Assembly (NCBI RefSeq): GCF_000720425.1
Contig: NZ_JOAJ01000005.1
Span: forward strand, 627,681 to 691,680
Direction: 5' to 3'
Origin: Nocardia rhamnosiphila NBRC 108938
Lineage (GTDB): Bacteria > Actinomycetota > Actinomycetes > Mycobacteriales > Mycobacteriaceae
DNA: 64,000 nt
Part shown: positions 26,414 to 34,631 of the stretch, in pieces
Position numbering within the stretch: the stretch's first letter is position 1
Layout of the letters: every line of letters begins with the position of its first letter
Program-made: the position numbers and the translations under genes
Notes under the pieces: model-generated
Told to the model about the DNA's origin: nothing
Seen by the model: only the letters and a program-made list of their open reading frames with translations
The model's database searches: none

Positions 26414-27237
26414 GGAGCTGGGAGCTCACCGGTCTGGAGTTCCGGGCACTGTGTGCGGACCACACCGAGGGCAGGTTGCCGCGGCCGCTGGTCTTCACCA
26501 GTTCGATCCGGTGGGCGGACGAATACGAATGGGAGCTTTCGAAGACCGCCCGGGATCTCCGGGGCCGCTACAACGGTGAGCTGGACGCATTCGGCGTCGC
26601 GCTCGCCAAACCCGACGTATTCGTCAGCCTGCAGGCTTTCGGCGGCGACGGGGATTTCGACAACCCGGAAGTGCGTACCCGCGTCCATGCCTGCCGGCAG
26701 CGGGCACGGGGTTTCGTGATCACCCAGCGGCCCGGCGAGACGGTGCACCATGCGGCCGGCTTCGATATCGTCGAATGCGATCCGCATGCGCTGGGCGATA
26801 TCGTGCTGTCGCGGATACCGTTCGCGCGGGCCGGGCGATTGCCGGATACCGCCATCCCCGATACGACCCGAGATCCCAGGTTCGAACCCGGGTACAGCAC
26901 GTCCGGATCGATGATCTCCGATTACGACGAGGACGAAAACGAGAACGAGGACGCCGGTAACGAATACGACCGGGCCCTGACCTTTCTGCGTACGTCCGCC
27001 GTACGCAGCGGCTCCATCCGGGTGGTTCAGGGTCGTTCGAAGTACGGTCCCCGGGGCCGTGTCGAGATGGGAATGCTGTGGCGCGATGTCGAGGGCGACG
27101 GCCGGTATGCGATCCCCATGCACCATCCGTCACCGTCCGCGCGGGGAATGGGCACCGCGGATCTGACCGAGTGGATCGATGAGCAGGTGGATCTGGTGGT
27201 GGCCCGGCTCGATCGGAATATGGAAATCGAGGAATGA
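26410..27237 (+). CDS. EspG-family ESX secretion-associated chaperone (copy 1)
   Basis: This 275-residue protein has the EspG fold signature: it begins WELTGLEFRALCADHTEGRL and keeps LPRPLVFTSS, the central [20 protein letters not shown] and C-terminal RGRVEMGMLWRDVEGDGRY. EspG proteins bind PE/PPE-type substrates in the cytosol and keep them soluble until export. The ATG at 26410 overlaps the EspB-like gene by four bases, so it is translationally coupled to its likely client. An acidic insert near 180-190 (DEDENENED) is not shared with copy 2. Confidence 0.8.
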   Translation: MRSWELTGLEFRALCADHTEGRLPRPLVFTSSIRWADEYEWELSKTARDLRGRYNGELDAFGVALAKPDVFVSLQAFGGDGDFDNPEVRTRVHACRQRARGFVITQRPGETVHHAAGFDIVECDPHALGDIVLSRIPFARAGRLPDTAIPDTTRDPRFEPGYSTSGSMISDYDEDENENEDAGNEYDRALTFLRTSAVRSGSIRVVQGRSKYGPRGRVEMGMLWRDVEGDGRYAIPMHHPSPSARGMGTADLTEWIDEQVDLVVARLDRNMEIEE

Positions 27238-27243
27238 CCGCCT

Positions 27244-27990
27244 GTGTCCGAACCGATCGTCTACCGCTGGCATCTCACCGGTCTGCAGTTCAAGGTGCTG
27301 TGCGACGACCTCCGTCTCGGCGGCCTGCCGCGTCCGTTCACCTTCACCAGTGACACCAGGTTCGCCGACGACTACGAATGCGAGCGGAACGAGGTACGCG
27401 CGGGCCTGCGCGAAGTGACCGATCCGCGGTTCGACGCAATGGTCCGTGCGCTCACCAGGCCCGACATCATGGTTCTGGCGAATTTGTGGAACGAACGGCA
27501 CCATACCGATCCGCAGCAATGTCTCCGGGTGCACGCGGTTCGTCGTGATGATCGGGGCTATGTGATCACGCAGCGGCCGGGCGAGACCGTGGCCCACTCG
27601 GGCGGCTTCGACATCGCCGAATGCAGTCCCGCGTTCCTGGCGCGGACGGTGGTCGGTCTGTTGCCCGAAGCCGGTGCGGGCCGCGACCCGCAGTCGGTGT
27701 CGGCCGGGCTCACCGCCGGGGGCGCGAACCCGGATGTCCGCGGGTTCCCCTCGTCCGGCGCCCCCTCCGTGTCGTCCGGACCGGATGCCGGGGTCCTGAA
27801 AGTGATCCAGGGCCGGCTGGGTTTCCGGGCGCGGGGAATCATCCATGTGGGTCTGGTCTGGCGAGATCTCCCGGGGGACGGCCGGTACGTGCTGGGTCCG
27901 GAAGCGGAACTGGTCGGTATGGACGGCGCCGCGATGTGTGACTGGATCGAGGCGCGGATGGCGGAGATCATGGTCCGACTGGAGACGTAG
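27244..27990 (+). CDS. EspG-family ESX secretion-associated chaperone (copy 2)
   Basis: A 248-residue paralogue of the preceding gene, six bases downstream. Shared blocks include [49 protein letters not shown] and [19 protein letters not shown]. It lacks the acidic insert and has a Gly/Pro/Ser linker near 160-185 instead. Having two divergent EspG copies next to one PPE-like protein suggests either two clients or a heteromeric chaperone. The GTG at 27244 is used as start. Confidence 0.8.
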   Translation: MSEPIVYRWHLTGLQFKVLCDDLRLGGLPRPFTFTSDTRFADDYECERNEVRAGLREVTDPRFDAMVRALTRPDIMVLANLWNERHHTDPQQCLRVHAVRRDDRGYVITQRPGETVAHSGGFDIAECSPAFLARTVVGLLPEAGAGRDPQSVSAGLTAGGANPDVRGFPSSGAPSVSSGPDAGVLKVIQGRLGFRARGIIHVGLVWRDLPGDGRYVLGPEAELVGMDGAAMCDWIEARMAEIMVRLET

Positions 27991-28029
27991 CCACCGCCGT
28001 AACCGTCGCGCCCCGCCCTCGAGCCGTGT

Positions 28030-28058
28030 CGATACCGCTCGTCCGGCGCGCGGTATCG
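28030..28058. promoter_or_regulatory. Inverted repeat upstream of echA8
   Basis: Perfect 9 bp arms CGATACCGC (28030-28038) and GCGGTATCG (28050-28058) are separated by 11 bases and lie 39 bp before the echA8 start. An operator or the end-hairpin of the EspG operon are both possible. Confidence 0.45.
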
Positions 28059-28097
28059 TCACCGATGTTCATGACCTTTCGAACCAGAGGATGCGCC

Positions 28098-28874
28098 GTG
28101 ACCGACTTCGAGACGATTCTGCTGGAGCGCAAGAATGGGGTCGCCCTCATCACGCTGAACCGGCCCAAGGCGCTGAACGCCCTCAACGCGCAGGTCCTCG
28201 ACGATGTGATCGCCGCGCTCGACGAGGTCGAACGCGACGACGAGATCGGCGCCGTGGTGATCACCGGCTCCGATCGGGCCTTCGCCGCCGGCGCGGATAT
28301 CAAGGAGATGCAGCCGAAGTCCTATATGGACATGTTCATGGACGACTATTTCGCCCGCTGGGAGCGGCTGGCCCAGTTCCGTAAGCCGACCATCGCGGCG
28401 GTCGCCGGTTATGCGTTGGGCGGTGGCTGTGAGCTGGCCATGATCTGCGACATCCTGATCGCCGCGGATACCGCCAAGTTCGGCCAGCCCGAGATCAAAC
28501 TCGGCGTCATTCCCGGTATCGGTGGTTCGCAGCGGCTGACCCGGGCGGTCGGTAAGGCCAAGGCCATGGATCTGGTGCTCACCGGCCGCAATATGGATGC
28601 CGAGGAAGCCGAGCGCGCCGGCCTGGTGGCGCGGATCGTGCCCGCCGCCGAACTGCTGGACACCGCGCTGGAGGTCGCTGCCACCATCGCGTCGATGTCA
28701 CTGCCGGTGGCCATGATCGCCAAGGAGGCGGTGAACCGGTCCTTCGAGACCACGCTGGGCGAGGGCCTGCGGTTCGAGCGGCGGGTGTTCCACTCGCTGT
28801 TCGCGACCGCGGACCAATCCGAGGGGATGGCGGCGTTCGTGGACAAGCGGCCCGCGAAGTTCACCAACCGCTGA
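28098..28874 (+). CDS. echA8: Enoyl-CoA hydratase
   Basis: This 258-residue crotonase-family enzyme adds water to trans-2-enoyl-CoA. The oxyanion-hole motifs are [10 protein letters not shown] and [12 protein letters not shown]; the two catalytic glutamates lie in GGGCELA and [12 protein letters not shown]. The sequence follows M. tuberculosis EchA8 along its full length (for example [27 protein letters not shown]). The GTG at 28098 with AGAGG upstream is the start; the 24 upstream codons of the frame are rejected. It may also hydrate methacrylyl- or tiglyl-CoA in branched-chain catabolism. Confidence 0.93.
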   Translation: MTDFETILLERKNGVALITLNRPKALNALNAQVLDDVIAALDEVERDDEIGAVVITGSDRAFAAGADIKEMQPKSYMDMFMDDYFARWERLAQFRKPTIAAVAGYALGGGCELAMICDILIAADTAKFGQPEIKLGVIPGIGGSQRLTRAVGKAKAMDLVLTGRNMDAEEAERAGLVARIVPAAELLDTALEVAATIASMSLPVAMIAKEAVNRSFETTLGEGLRFERRVFHSLFATADQSEGMAAFVDKRPAKFTNR

Positions 28875-28979
28875 TCTTCTCAGCGCGCGGGCCGGGCCCC
28901 GAGGCGACCGGTTCGGTACCCGGCGGCAGCGCACCCCGGAGACCGCGGCCCGCTTCGCCGGTGGCGGTGCGGGCCCGGT

Positions 28980-30032
28980 TCAGGGCGCGGGCGGCGCGTC
29001 CAAGATGTCGGTGGGCACGAAATTGGTCCGGGTGGGTTGCGCGGCCCCGTTCTGGGCCGTGAGCAGTCCGGCCACGGTCGCGCCGAGCCCGATCGTCACC
29101 GCCGCGGCCGCGTAGACCCTGCGCCGCCCGACCGCGGGCGGGGCCAGCGGCACCACCTGACCGCCCGCCCGGATATGCGCGGTGCGGATACCGGCGGCGG
29201 GCCGTTCGGCCGCGAACAGCAGCGCGCCGCGCGCCGAGACGTACTCCGGTTCGGAATCGCACACCACCGGCAGGTCCAGCAGTTCGGTCAAGCGGGTGCG
29301 CAGGGCCGGGTTACGGGCGCACCCGCCGAGCAGGGCCACCGCGTCCGGTGCCGCCTCCGTCTGTTCGGCCACCCGGTGTACCAGCGTGGCGGCCGACTGC
29401 ACCGCGTCCGCGCAGAGTTCGGCGAGGTCACTACGGGTGATCACCGCGCGTTCGGCGGTATCGGGGTCGGCGGCGGTCACGACACGGGCGCTGCTCAGCG
29501 CTTCCCGGTACCGGCGGGCCGCGGTTTCATCGGTGTACACACCGGCGGAGTCCAGCCATTCGCACAGCAGTTCGTTGTAGCCGTCGCCGCCCAACCCCGG
29601 GCAGTGGGCCCCGGCCAGCACGGTATCGGTGCGGCAGTCGATCTGGGTGAGGGTCAGACCCGAGGAGCCCAGGTCGAACAGGGAGACCACCCCGGTTGTC
29701 GGCAGTTTCTCGGTGAACCTGAGGTAGCGCAACTGCGCCAGCGGCTCGTCCACCAGGGTGACGCGGCCGGTGCCGAGGGCATCACCCACCACGTCGGCCT
29801 GCTCCCGGTTGTGGCAGGTCACCGCCGTCCCGGTGATGTACTCGTCGCGCCGGTCGGCGGCGCCGTACATCCGGCGGATCGCGATGAGGGCCGGTTCGGC
29901 CACCGAGGCGCGGGCCGGGCGGGGGATATGGCATCGATCGATCGGCGGCAGGTGCGGTTGATCCGAATGGGTGAGCACCGCACGCGCACCTGAGGCGCCT
30001 ACTGATACCCCGAGAACCAGCACCATAAACAT
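28980..30032 (-). CDS. Hsp70/actin-fold ATPase-like membrane-anchored protein
   Basis: This 350-residue protein has Hsp70-like ATPase features: an N-terminal strand LVLGVSVGASGARAVL, a second phosphate loop VSLFDLGSSGLTLTQID near 135, and the adenosine motif VALLGGCARNPALRTRL near 255. There is no substrate-binding domain. Instead one hydrophobic helix (AAAVTIGLGATVAGLLTA) lies near the C-terminus, with a short tail outside. Such truncated DnaK-like membrane proteins are common in Mycobacteriales and their role is unknown. Starts at 30032 or 30026 are both possible. Convergent with echA8. Confidence 0.7.
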   Translation of the reverse strand: MFMVLVLGVSVGASGARAVLTHSDQPHLPPIDRCHIPRPARASVAEPALIAIRRMYGAADRRDEYITGTAVTCHNREQADVVGDALGTGRVTLVDEPLAQLRYLRFTEKLPTTGVVSLFDLGSSGLTLTQIDCRTDTVLAGAHCPGLGGDGYNELLCEWLDSAGVYTDETAARRYREALSSARVVTAADPDTAERAVITRSDLAELCADAVQSAATLVHRVAEQTEAAPDAVALLGGCARNPALRTRLTELLDLPVVCDSEPEYVSARGALLFAAERPAAGIRTAHIRAGGQVVPLAPPAVGRRRVYAAAAVTIGLGATVAGLLTAQNGAAQPTRTNFVPTDILDAPPAP

Positions 30033-30195
30033 ATGGTGCGCCGCGGGCCGGTCGTTGCCAAGCCGAACCCCCGAGAAATTCGCTGAACGGGTGCCCGGCT
30101 GTGATGTTCTCGCTGCCGATCCGGCCCGGCAAACATCCGATATGACCTGGTCGAAGCCTGGTTTTCCGGGCCCGCGCCGACCGGCCGGGATACGG

Positions 30196-30750
30196 TCAGG
30201 GTTCGGCCCAGCGGGCCGGTTCCTCGCCGGTGTCGAAGTCGCCCGCGGTGTGCCGGAACTCGGTGAGCAACTGCAGCAGCGTCCGCAACCGGTCGGGCGG
30301 CAGCTCGGGCCGCGCGAACACGCGCTCGTTCAGATAACCGGTGGCCTCGGCGACGAGAGCCCTTCCGGCATCGGTGATCTCGATGAGCGTGGCCCGCCGG
30401 TCGTTGGGATGCGGTACCCGGTTCACCAGCCCCGCCGCCTCCAGCCGGTCGACCGAATTGGTGACGCTGGTCGGGTGCACCTGCAGCCGGGCACTGGCCA
30501 CCGCCATCGGCAGCGCACCGGTCGCGCTGAAGTTCAGCAGTTGCAGCAGTTCGTAGCGCGAGAAGGTCAGGCCGGTCGGGCGCAGCGCTTCGTCGACGCG
30601 CGCCATGACGATCTGCTGGGCGCGGACCAGTGAGGTCACCGCGGCCATCCCGTCGGCGACCGCACCCCATCCGTGGCCGACCCATTGACGGTGGGCCTCC
30701 TGGATCGGGTCGAGGGGTAGCGGGCGGGGGCGAGACATGTGTTCGATCAT
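30196..30750 (-). CDS. MarR-family transcriptional regulator
   Basis: This winged-helix repressor has about 184 residues. The helix-turn-helix includes FSRYELLQLLNF, LQVHPTSVTNSVDRLEAAGL, and the wing NDRRATLIEITDAGR, the hallmark of MarR proteins. The ATG at 30750 has GAGG nine bases upstream; an ATG at 30738 is an alternative. It is a stand-alone gene near an Hsp70-like ATPase and a tRNA, with no obvious target operon next to it. The ligand is unknown. Confidence 0.85.
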   Translation of the reverse strand: MIEHMSRPRPLPLDPIQEAHRQWVGHGWGAVADGMAAVTSLVRAQQIVMARVDEALRPTGLTFSRYELLQLLNFSATGALPMAVASARLQVHPTSVTNSVDRLEAAGLVNRVPHPNDRRATLIEITDAGRALVAEATGYLNERVFARPELPPDRLRTLLQLLTEFRHTAGDFDTGEEPARWAEP

Positions 30751-30917
30751 TGCACGGCGCCTCGCCGGTGAGCCGCGTCGTGGGCGCCCGCCGGTGGCGG
30801 GTGTCACCCGCGGCACCGGGCCGCGCTGCCACCGGTCCGGGCGCTGTCACCGGTTGCGATCCGGCTGAGCGCAACTGTGTGCCGTGCGGCGGCGGCGCGC
30901 AATGATCATCTGGTCAC

Positions 30918-30989
30918 GCGGGCGTGGCTGAGTGGTTCAGGCAACGGTCTGCAAAGCCGTTTACGCGGGTTCGATTCCCGCCGCTCGCT
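30918..30989 (+). tRNA. tRNA-Cys(GCA)
   Basis: A full cloverleaf can be folded by eye. The acceptor GCGGGCG pairs with CGCTCGC (one G-U), the D stem is GCT/GGC, the anticodon stem ACGGT/GCCGT carries loop CTGCAAA (anticodon GCA), and the T stem GCGGG/CCCGC has loop TTCGATT. The discriminator is U73, the identity base of tRNA-Cys. CCA is not encoded. Confidence 0.95.
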
Positions 30990-31053
30990 CGGTATGCGGG
31001 CCCGGGCCGGAATCGTTCGCGATTCCGGCCCGGGCCGCGCGCGGGCCGGGCCG

Positions 31054-32466
31054 TCAGGTGATGCCCGAGAAATCCCGCAGCACAACGTGATTGCGATCGG
31101 CGAAGGTGCCGAGCGTGTACTCGGGAAGCAGGCCGAAGTATTCGGCGCGGGTCAGTGTGCTCCAGCGCCGGGATTCCGGGGTGCGGGTCTTGTAGAAGTT
31201 CACCGTGTAACCACCCTCGTAGATCCGCAGCAGGCCGTACCCGCCCGGATACTCCTTGATCGCGGCGACTTCCAGGAATTCCACCGCGCAGGCGGTATCC
31301 GGCCGGGTCCGGCGGGTGCGGTGGGTATGGCCGCTGTGCTGCAGGAAGACCCCCGGCGCGTCCTCGTACAACCGCTGTAACCGCAGCGCGGTCTCGCGGT
31401 CGAGTACGAAACCGGGCCCGGCCGTATTGGTGAGCCCGGCCTCCACGGTGACCGGATGATGACCGAAGACCAGTGTGGGACGGTCCGGTTCGGCGCGCAG
31501 CAGTTCGGCGACCCGGTCCAACTGCGCGGCGTCGAGTACCCCGCCCGCGCCGTCCAGAGCGCTGGTATCCAGGCCGAGGATGCGCAAACCGCCGAGTTCG
31601 TGTTCGACCACCTGTTGCCGGGGTCCGAAAACCTCACTCCAGCAATCACGGTGGTCCGCGGCGCCGGGAACCGCCGGGCAGTCCGCGTACTCCGCGCCCG
31701 TGTGCGGGCGGTCGTGGTTCCCGCGTACGGCGAGACAGTCCTGACCGTCGATGCCCCAGTGGTCCAGCCGGGAGCGCACCGCGCGCACCTGCGCGGGTGT
31801 GGCCTCGGCGGTCAGGTCACCGGCCAGCAGCAGTAGTTCCGCGCCGCGATCGGGGCGGCGCAGATCGCCGAGGACGGCGTCGAACATGACCTCCGGATAC
31901 GGCGGCACGCCCGGTTCCTGGCGAATACCGGGCGGCAGCCCACCCGCCACCAGGCCGCTCACGGTCTCCCCGTAGTGGACGTCGTTGGCCAGCGCCAGGG
32001 TGCGCAGCAGCCGTCCCGGCGGCGGTACCAGGGTGGTGAACGTCGCGGTGGATTCCGGAGTGCCGGGCGCGCCGGTCGCGACCGATAGCGCGGGCGTCGC
32101 CCGAACCCCGGCCGATCGTGCCTCGAACCGGTAGGCGCGGCCCGGTTCGAGACCGTCGATCTGCGCGTAATGGAAGGGGGTGGCGCTCGCGGAAGCCCAG
32201 ACCGGCCGGAGCGGGCGGGCACTGTCCGCCGGGCCGAGCAGTAGCTCACCGTCGGTGGGTACCGGGGTCGCGCTGCCGGGGTCGCGGCTGGTCCAGGTGA
32301 GCACGGCGGCGGTATCGGTGACCGTGACGACTTCCAGGTCGGTCGCCCGCACCGGGCCGGGCGCCGCGGCCGCTCGGCCCGCGCCGGAGAGTCCGGCGGC
32401 GGGCAGCAGTGCCGCGAGGCCGAGCGCGCCCAGTACGGTGCGGCGTGAGGGCCCGCAGCAGCTCAT
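31054..32466 (-). CDS. Tat-exported metallophosphoesterase
   Basis: This 470-residue secreted phosphohydrolase has a twin-arginine signal (SRRTVLGALGLAALLPAAGL) and an Ala-rich cleavage region near 30-36. A fibronectin-like domain (about 40-145) precedes the calcineurin-type metallophosphoesterase domain. Metal motifs are all present: NDVHYGE, AGDLTAE, RGNHDRPH, GHHPV and HSGHTHRTR. The layout resembles purple-acid-phosphatase-like and phosphodiesterase-like exported enzymes. The substrate cannot be told. It follows the membrane protein gene at 32483 on the same strand after 16 bp, so the two are likely co-transcribed. Confidence 0.85.
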   Translation of the reverse strand: MSCCGPSRRTVLGALGLAALLPAAGLSGAGRAAAAPGPVRATDLEVVTVTDTAAVLTWTSRDPGSATPVPTDGELLLGPADSARPLRPVWASASATPFHYAQIDGLEPGRAYRFEARSAGVRATPALSVATGAPGTPESTATFTTLVPPPGRLLRTLALANDVHYGETVSGLVAGGLPPGIRQEPGVPPYPEVMFDAVLGDLRRPDRGAELLLLAGDLTAEATPAQVRAVRSRLDHWGIDGQDCLAVRGNHDRPHTGAEYADCPAVPGAADHRDCWSEVFGPRQQVVEHELGGLRILGLDTSALDGAGGVLDAAQLDRVAELLRAEPDRPTLVFGHHPVTVEAGLTNTAGPGFVLDRETALRLQRLYEDAPGVFLQHSGHTHRTRRTRPDTACAVEFLEVAAIKEYPGGYGLLRIYEGGYTVNFYKTRTPESRRWSTLTRAEYFGLLPEYTLGTFADRNHVVLRDFSGIT

Positions 32467-32482
32467 CGGCGCCCGCCGTCGA

Positions 32483-33022
32483 TCATTTCGGGCCGCTGTC
32501 GGAGGAGGAGCAGACCCGCCAATCGCCGTCCTCTTTCACGAGGCTCTCTTCGGAACTGTCGTCCATCTGCTCGTCGTCGCCCCCGCCCGGCGCCGACAGG
32601 CTGAACTTGCCCTTGATCTCGGCTTTCGCGCGGTCACCGGTCACGACGATATTGTCGACCGAGTCGATATGGACAGTGAATCCGAGCTTCTCGGCCTCGG
32701 ACTTCTCCGCGTCCGACATGGCATCGAATTCGTCCCGGTCGGCCTTGCAGGCCAACCCGGTGGCGGCCGCGAAACCGTCGTCGCTGAGCGTGTCGTAGAA
32801 CTCGCGCAGCGAGGCCTCGATCTGCTGGTCGTCGGAGGACAGCGGGGTCCGTCCTTGCAGAGTCAGCACCACCACGGCGGCGATGGCGGCGACGACCACG
32901 AGCGCGGCCACTACCCCGCCCACGATGAGGCCGGTCCGGCGCTTCCGCGGCGGCCGGGGGTGGCCGGGCCGAGTGCCGTCGGGCGGCTGCGGCCCGGTCG
33001 GGCCTGCCGGTGGCTGAGTCAA
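32483..33022 (-). CDS. Single-pass membrane protein with extracytoplasmic domain
   Basis: This 179-residue protein has a Pro-rich cytoplasmic N-terminus (PPAGPTGPQPPDGTRPGHPR), one membrane helix near 30-54 (GLIVGGVVAALVVVAAIAAV) and an outside domain of about 120 residues. That domain starts with a helix (IEASLREFYDTLSDDGF), has LACKADRDEF and ends GDWRVCSSSDS, so two cysteines may pair. The layout matches the DUF4878/lumazine-binding-like lipid-side domains found in many mycobacterial membrane proteins. Function unknown. Confidence 0.7.
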   Translation of the reverse strand: MTQPPAGPTGPQPPDGTRPGHPRPPRKRRTGLIVGGVVAALVVVAAIAAVVVLTLQGRTPLSSDDQQIEASLREFYDTLSDDGFAAATGLACKADRDEFDAMSDAEKSEAEKLGFTVHIDSVDNIVVTGDRAKAEIKGKFSLSAPGGGDDEQMDDSSEESLVKEDGDWRVCSSSDSGPK

Positions 33023-33183
33023 AACATTCTCCGTTCCCGGGGGATTTTCCCGAACACTACGACACCGCCCGCGTCGAAGTCCGGTACGGCGGGTCGCGCG
33101 GGCCGAGTGCTCCGCGCGCGCAACCGCGTCGGCGCTCCTACACTCCTTTCGGCGGTATCCGACGATGCGTGGAGGTTCGTTCT

Positions 33184-34215
33184 ATGTCCGGTCGTGGTGT
33201 CCATCTGTGCGGCAGTGTGCCGCTCCCCGACGCCGCGGCGGTCTTCGCGCAGGTCGCTACCCGTCTGGGTGGGCATATCACCCGAGTCCCCGACGGTGAG
33301 ACCGGCGAGCGCGACAACTTTGTGGTGTGGCAGCTGCCCCGGCTGCAGGCGCACCCCGGCCTCGTCACTGTGCCGCCGCCGAGCCCGGAATACGGACCGA
33401 GCGAACGGGTGCAGCCGGCACCCGGTATCGACGCGGCGACAATCGATTTCGGCACGCTCGGATATGCGCAGGCCGCTCGCGCGTCATGGCGGGTGTTCGA
33501 ACAGCTCCGCGCGCAGGGCGTGCTCCGGCCCGGCGTCCGATTCCAGGTGGGTCTACCGACCCCGATCTCGGTGATCGGCGCGTTCGTCGCGGGCCCCCAG
33601 GCGGAACTGGAGATCCGTTACGAGGCAGCGATCCTGGCCGAATTGGATCAGATCACCTCGGCGATTCCCCATGAGGATCTGGCGATCCAATGGGACGCAC
33701 CGGTCGAATTCGCGCTGTTCGAAGGTGTCTTCCCGTGTTGGTTCGGCGACGACTATCCAGCCCGGCTGGGCGGCGTGATCGAGCGGCTCTCCCGTCTCGG
33801 TGATGCGGTTCCCACCGGGGTGGAGCTGGGCTATCACCTCTGCTACGGCGATTTCGGCCATCGGCATTTCGTCGAGCCCGCCGACACTTCGAAATTGGTC
33901 GATGTGGCCTCCGGTGTCGCCACCGTGCTGAAGCGCCCGTTGAACTGGATCCACCTGCCCGTCCCGAAGGGGCGCACGGACGCTGCGTATTTCGCCCCGC
34001 TGACGGGCCTGGCGACAGAACCGGAGACCACACTCTACCTGGGCCTGGTGCACGCCTCCGATGGTTTCGACGGTGCTCGCCGCCGCATCAAGGCCGCGGC
34101 CGAGTTCGTGCCCGAGTTCGGTATCGCCACCGAATGCGGTTTCGGCCGCCGACCGGCCGCCCAGGTTCCGGAGCTGCTGGATTTGCACGCTCGTCTGGCG
34201 AATTCATTGGATTGA
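33184..34215 (+). CDS. Hypothetical protein, MetE/UROD-like fold
   Basis: This 343-residue soluble protein has a pattern resembling the C-terminal barrel of cobalamin-independent methionine synthase and uroporphyrinogen decarboxylase relatives. Examples are RVPDGETGERDNFVVWQ near the N-terminus, VGLPTPISVIGAFV, DLAIQWDAPVEFALFEG, ELGYHLCYGDFGHRHF and FGIATECGFGRRPAAQ at the end. The ATG at 33184 has GGAGG upstream. The ECGFGRR block has the Cys position that binds zinc in MetE-like proteins, but the activity is unknown. Confidence 0.65.
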   Translation: MSGRGVHLCGSVPLPDAAAVFAQVATRLGGHITRVPDGETGERDNFVVWQLPRLQAHPGLVTVPPPSPEYGPSERVQPAPGIDAATIDFGTLGYAQAARASWRVFEQLRAQGVLRPGVRFQVGLPTPISVIGAFVAGPQAELEIRYEAAILAELDQITSAIPHEDLAIQWDAPVEFALFEGVFPCWFGDDYPARLGGVIERLSRLGDAVPTGVELGYHLCYGDFGHRHFVEPADTSKLVDVASGVATVLKRPLNWIHLPVPKGRTDAAYFAPLTGLATEPETTLYLGLVHASDGFDGARRRIKAAAEFVPEFGIATECGFGRRPAAQVPELLDLHARLANSLD

Positions 34216-34540
34216 GGCGTTCCGCGAGATCGCCGAGACGGTGCATTTCGCACTGTGCCGGGCCGGCTTCGACAGCTCCTATCTCCGCGCCAACGGCATC
34301 TTCGTCGTCTCGGAGAACGGTGCCGATATCGAGGAGTCGTCTCCGTTCGCCCCGGCCGTCGCCTTCGACGACTACGAGAACCTGGTCCCCACCTGCCTGC
34401 GCTACCTGTCGCGCCCTACCGAGCGTGCGGCCCGGACCAAGGTGGGCCGGGCGATCATGCGGAGCCGATCGGCCACCGAATACATCGCCGCGGCGGTGGC
34501 GGCACTCCGCCCCGGCGATCCGGCAGCGGCCGAGGCCTGA
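34211..34540 (+). pseudogene. Remnant of a glycosyltransferase-like gene (internal deletion)
   Basis: An open frame overlaps the previous stop by five bases and has no ATG; the first usable start is GTG at 34241. The peptide begins with a helix FREIAETVHFALCRAGFDSS, similar to the N-terminus of some CgeB/group-1-type glycosyltransferases. It then passes directly to RANGIFVVSENGADIEESSP and VPTCLRYLSRPTERAARTKV, typical of the C-terminal end of such enzymes. The central 200 or so residues expected between them are missing. I read this as a decayed gene; a short functional protein from 34241 (99 residues) is the alternative. Confidence 0.45.
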
Positions 34541-34548
34541 CCCTCCGA

Positions 34549-34569
34549 TCGTCAACCCAGGGTTGACGA
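34549..34569. promoter_or_regulatory. Perfect 21 bp palindrome (operator 1)
   Basis: The arms are TCGTCAACCC and GGGTTGACGA around a single central A (34559). The core GTCAAC...GTTGAC is shared with the next palindrome. It lies upstream of the flavin monooxygenase gene. Confidence 0.75.
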
Positions 34570-34570
34570 A

Positions 34571-34605
34571 GCTGATATCGTCAACTAGAAGTTGACGATA
34601 TCAGC
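34571..34605. promoter_or_regulatory. Perfect 35 bp palindrome (operator 2)
   Basis: The 16-base arms begin GCTGATATCGTCAACT and enclose AGA; the right arm is the exact reverse complement. It repeats the TCGTCAAC...GTTGACGA core of operator 1. The centres of the two palindromes are 29 bp apart, so two dimers could bind near the same face of the helix. It ends 26 bp before the monooxygenase start. TetR/GntR-type repressors use sites of this kind, but none is encoded next to it. Confidence 0.8.
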
Positions 34606-34631
34606 CGAGTGGCAGACCTCCAGGAGTGGCA

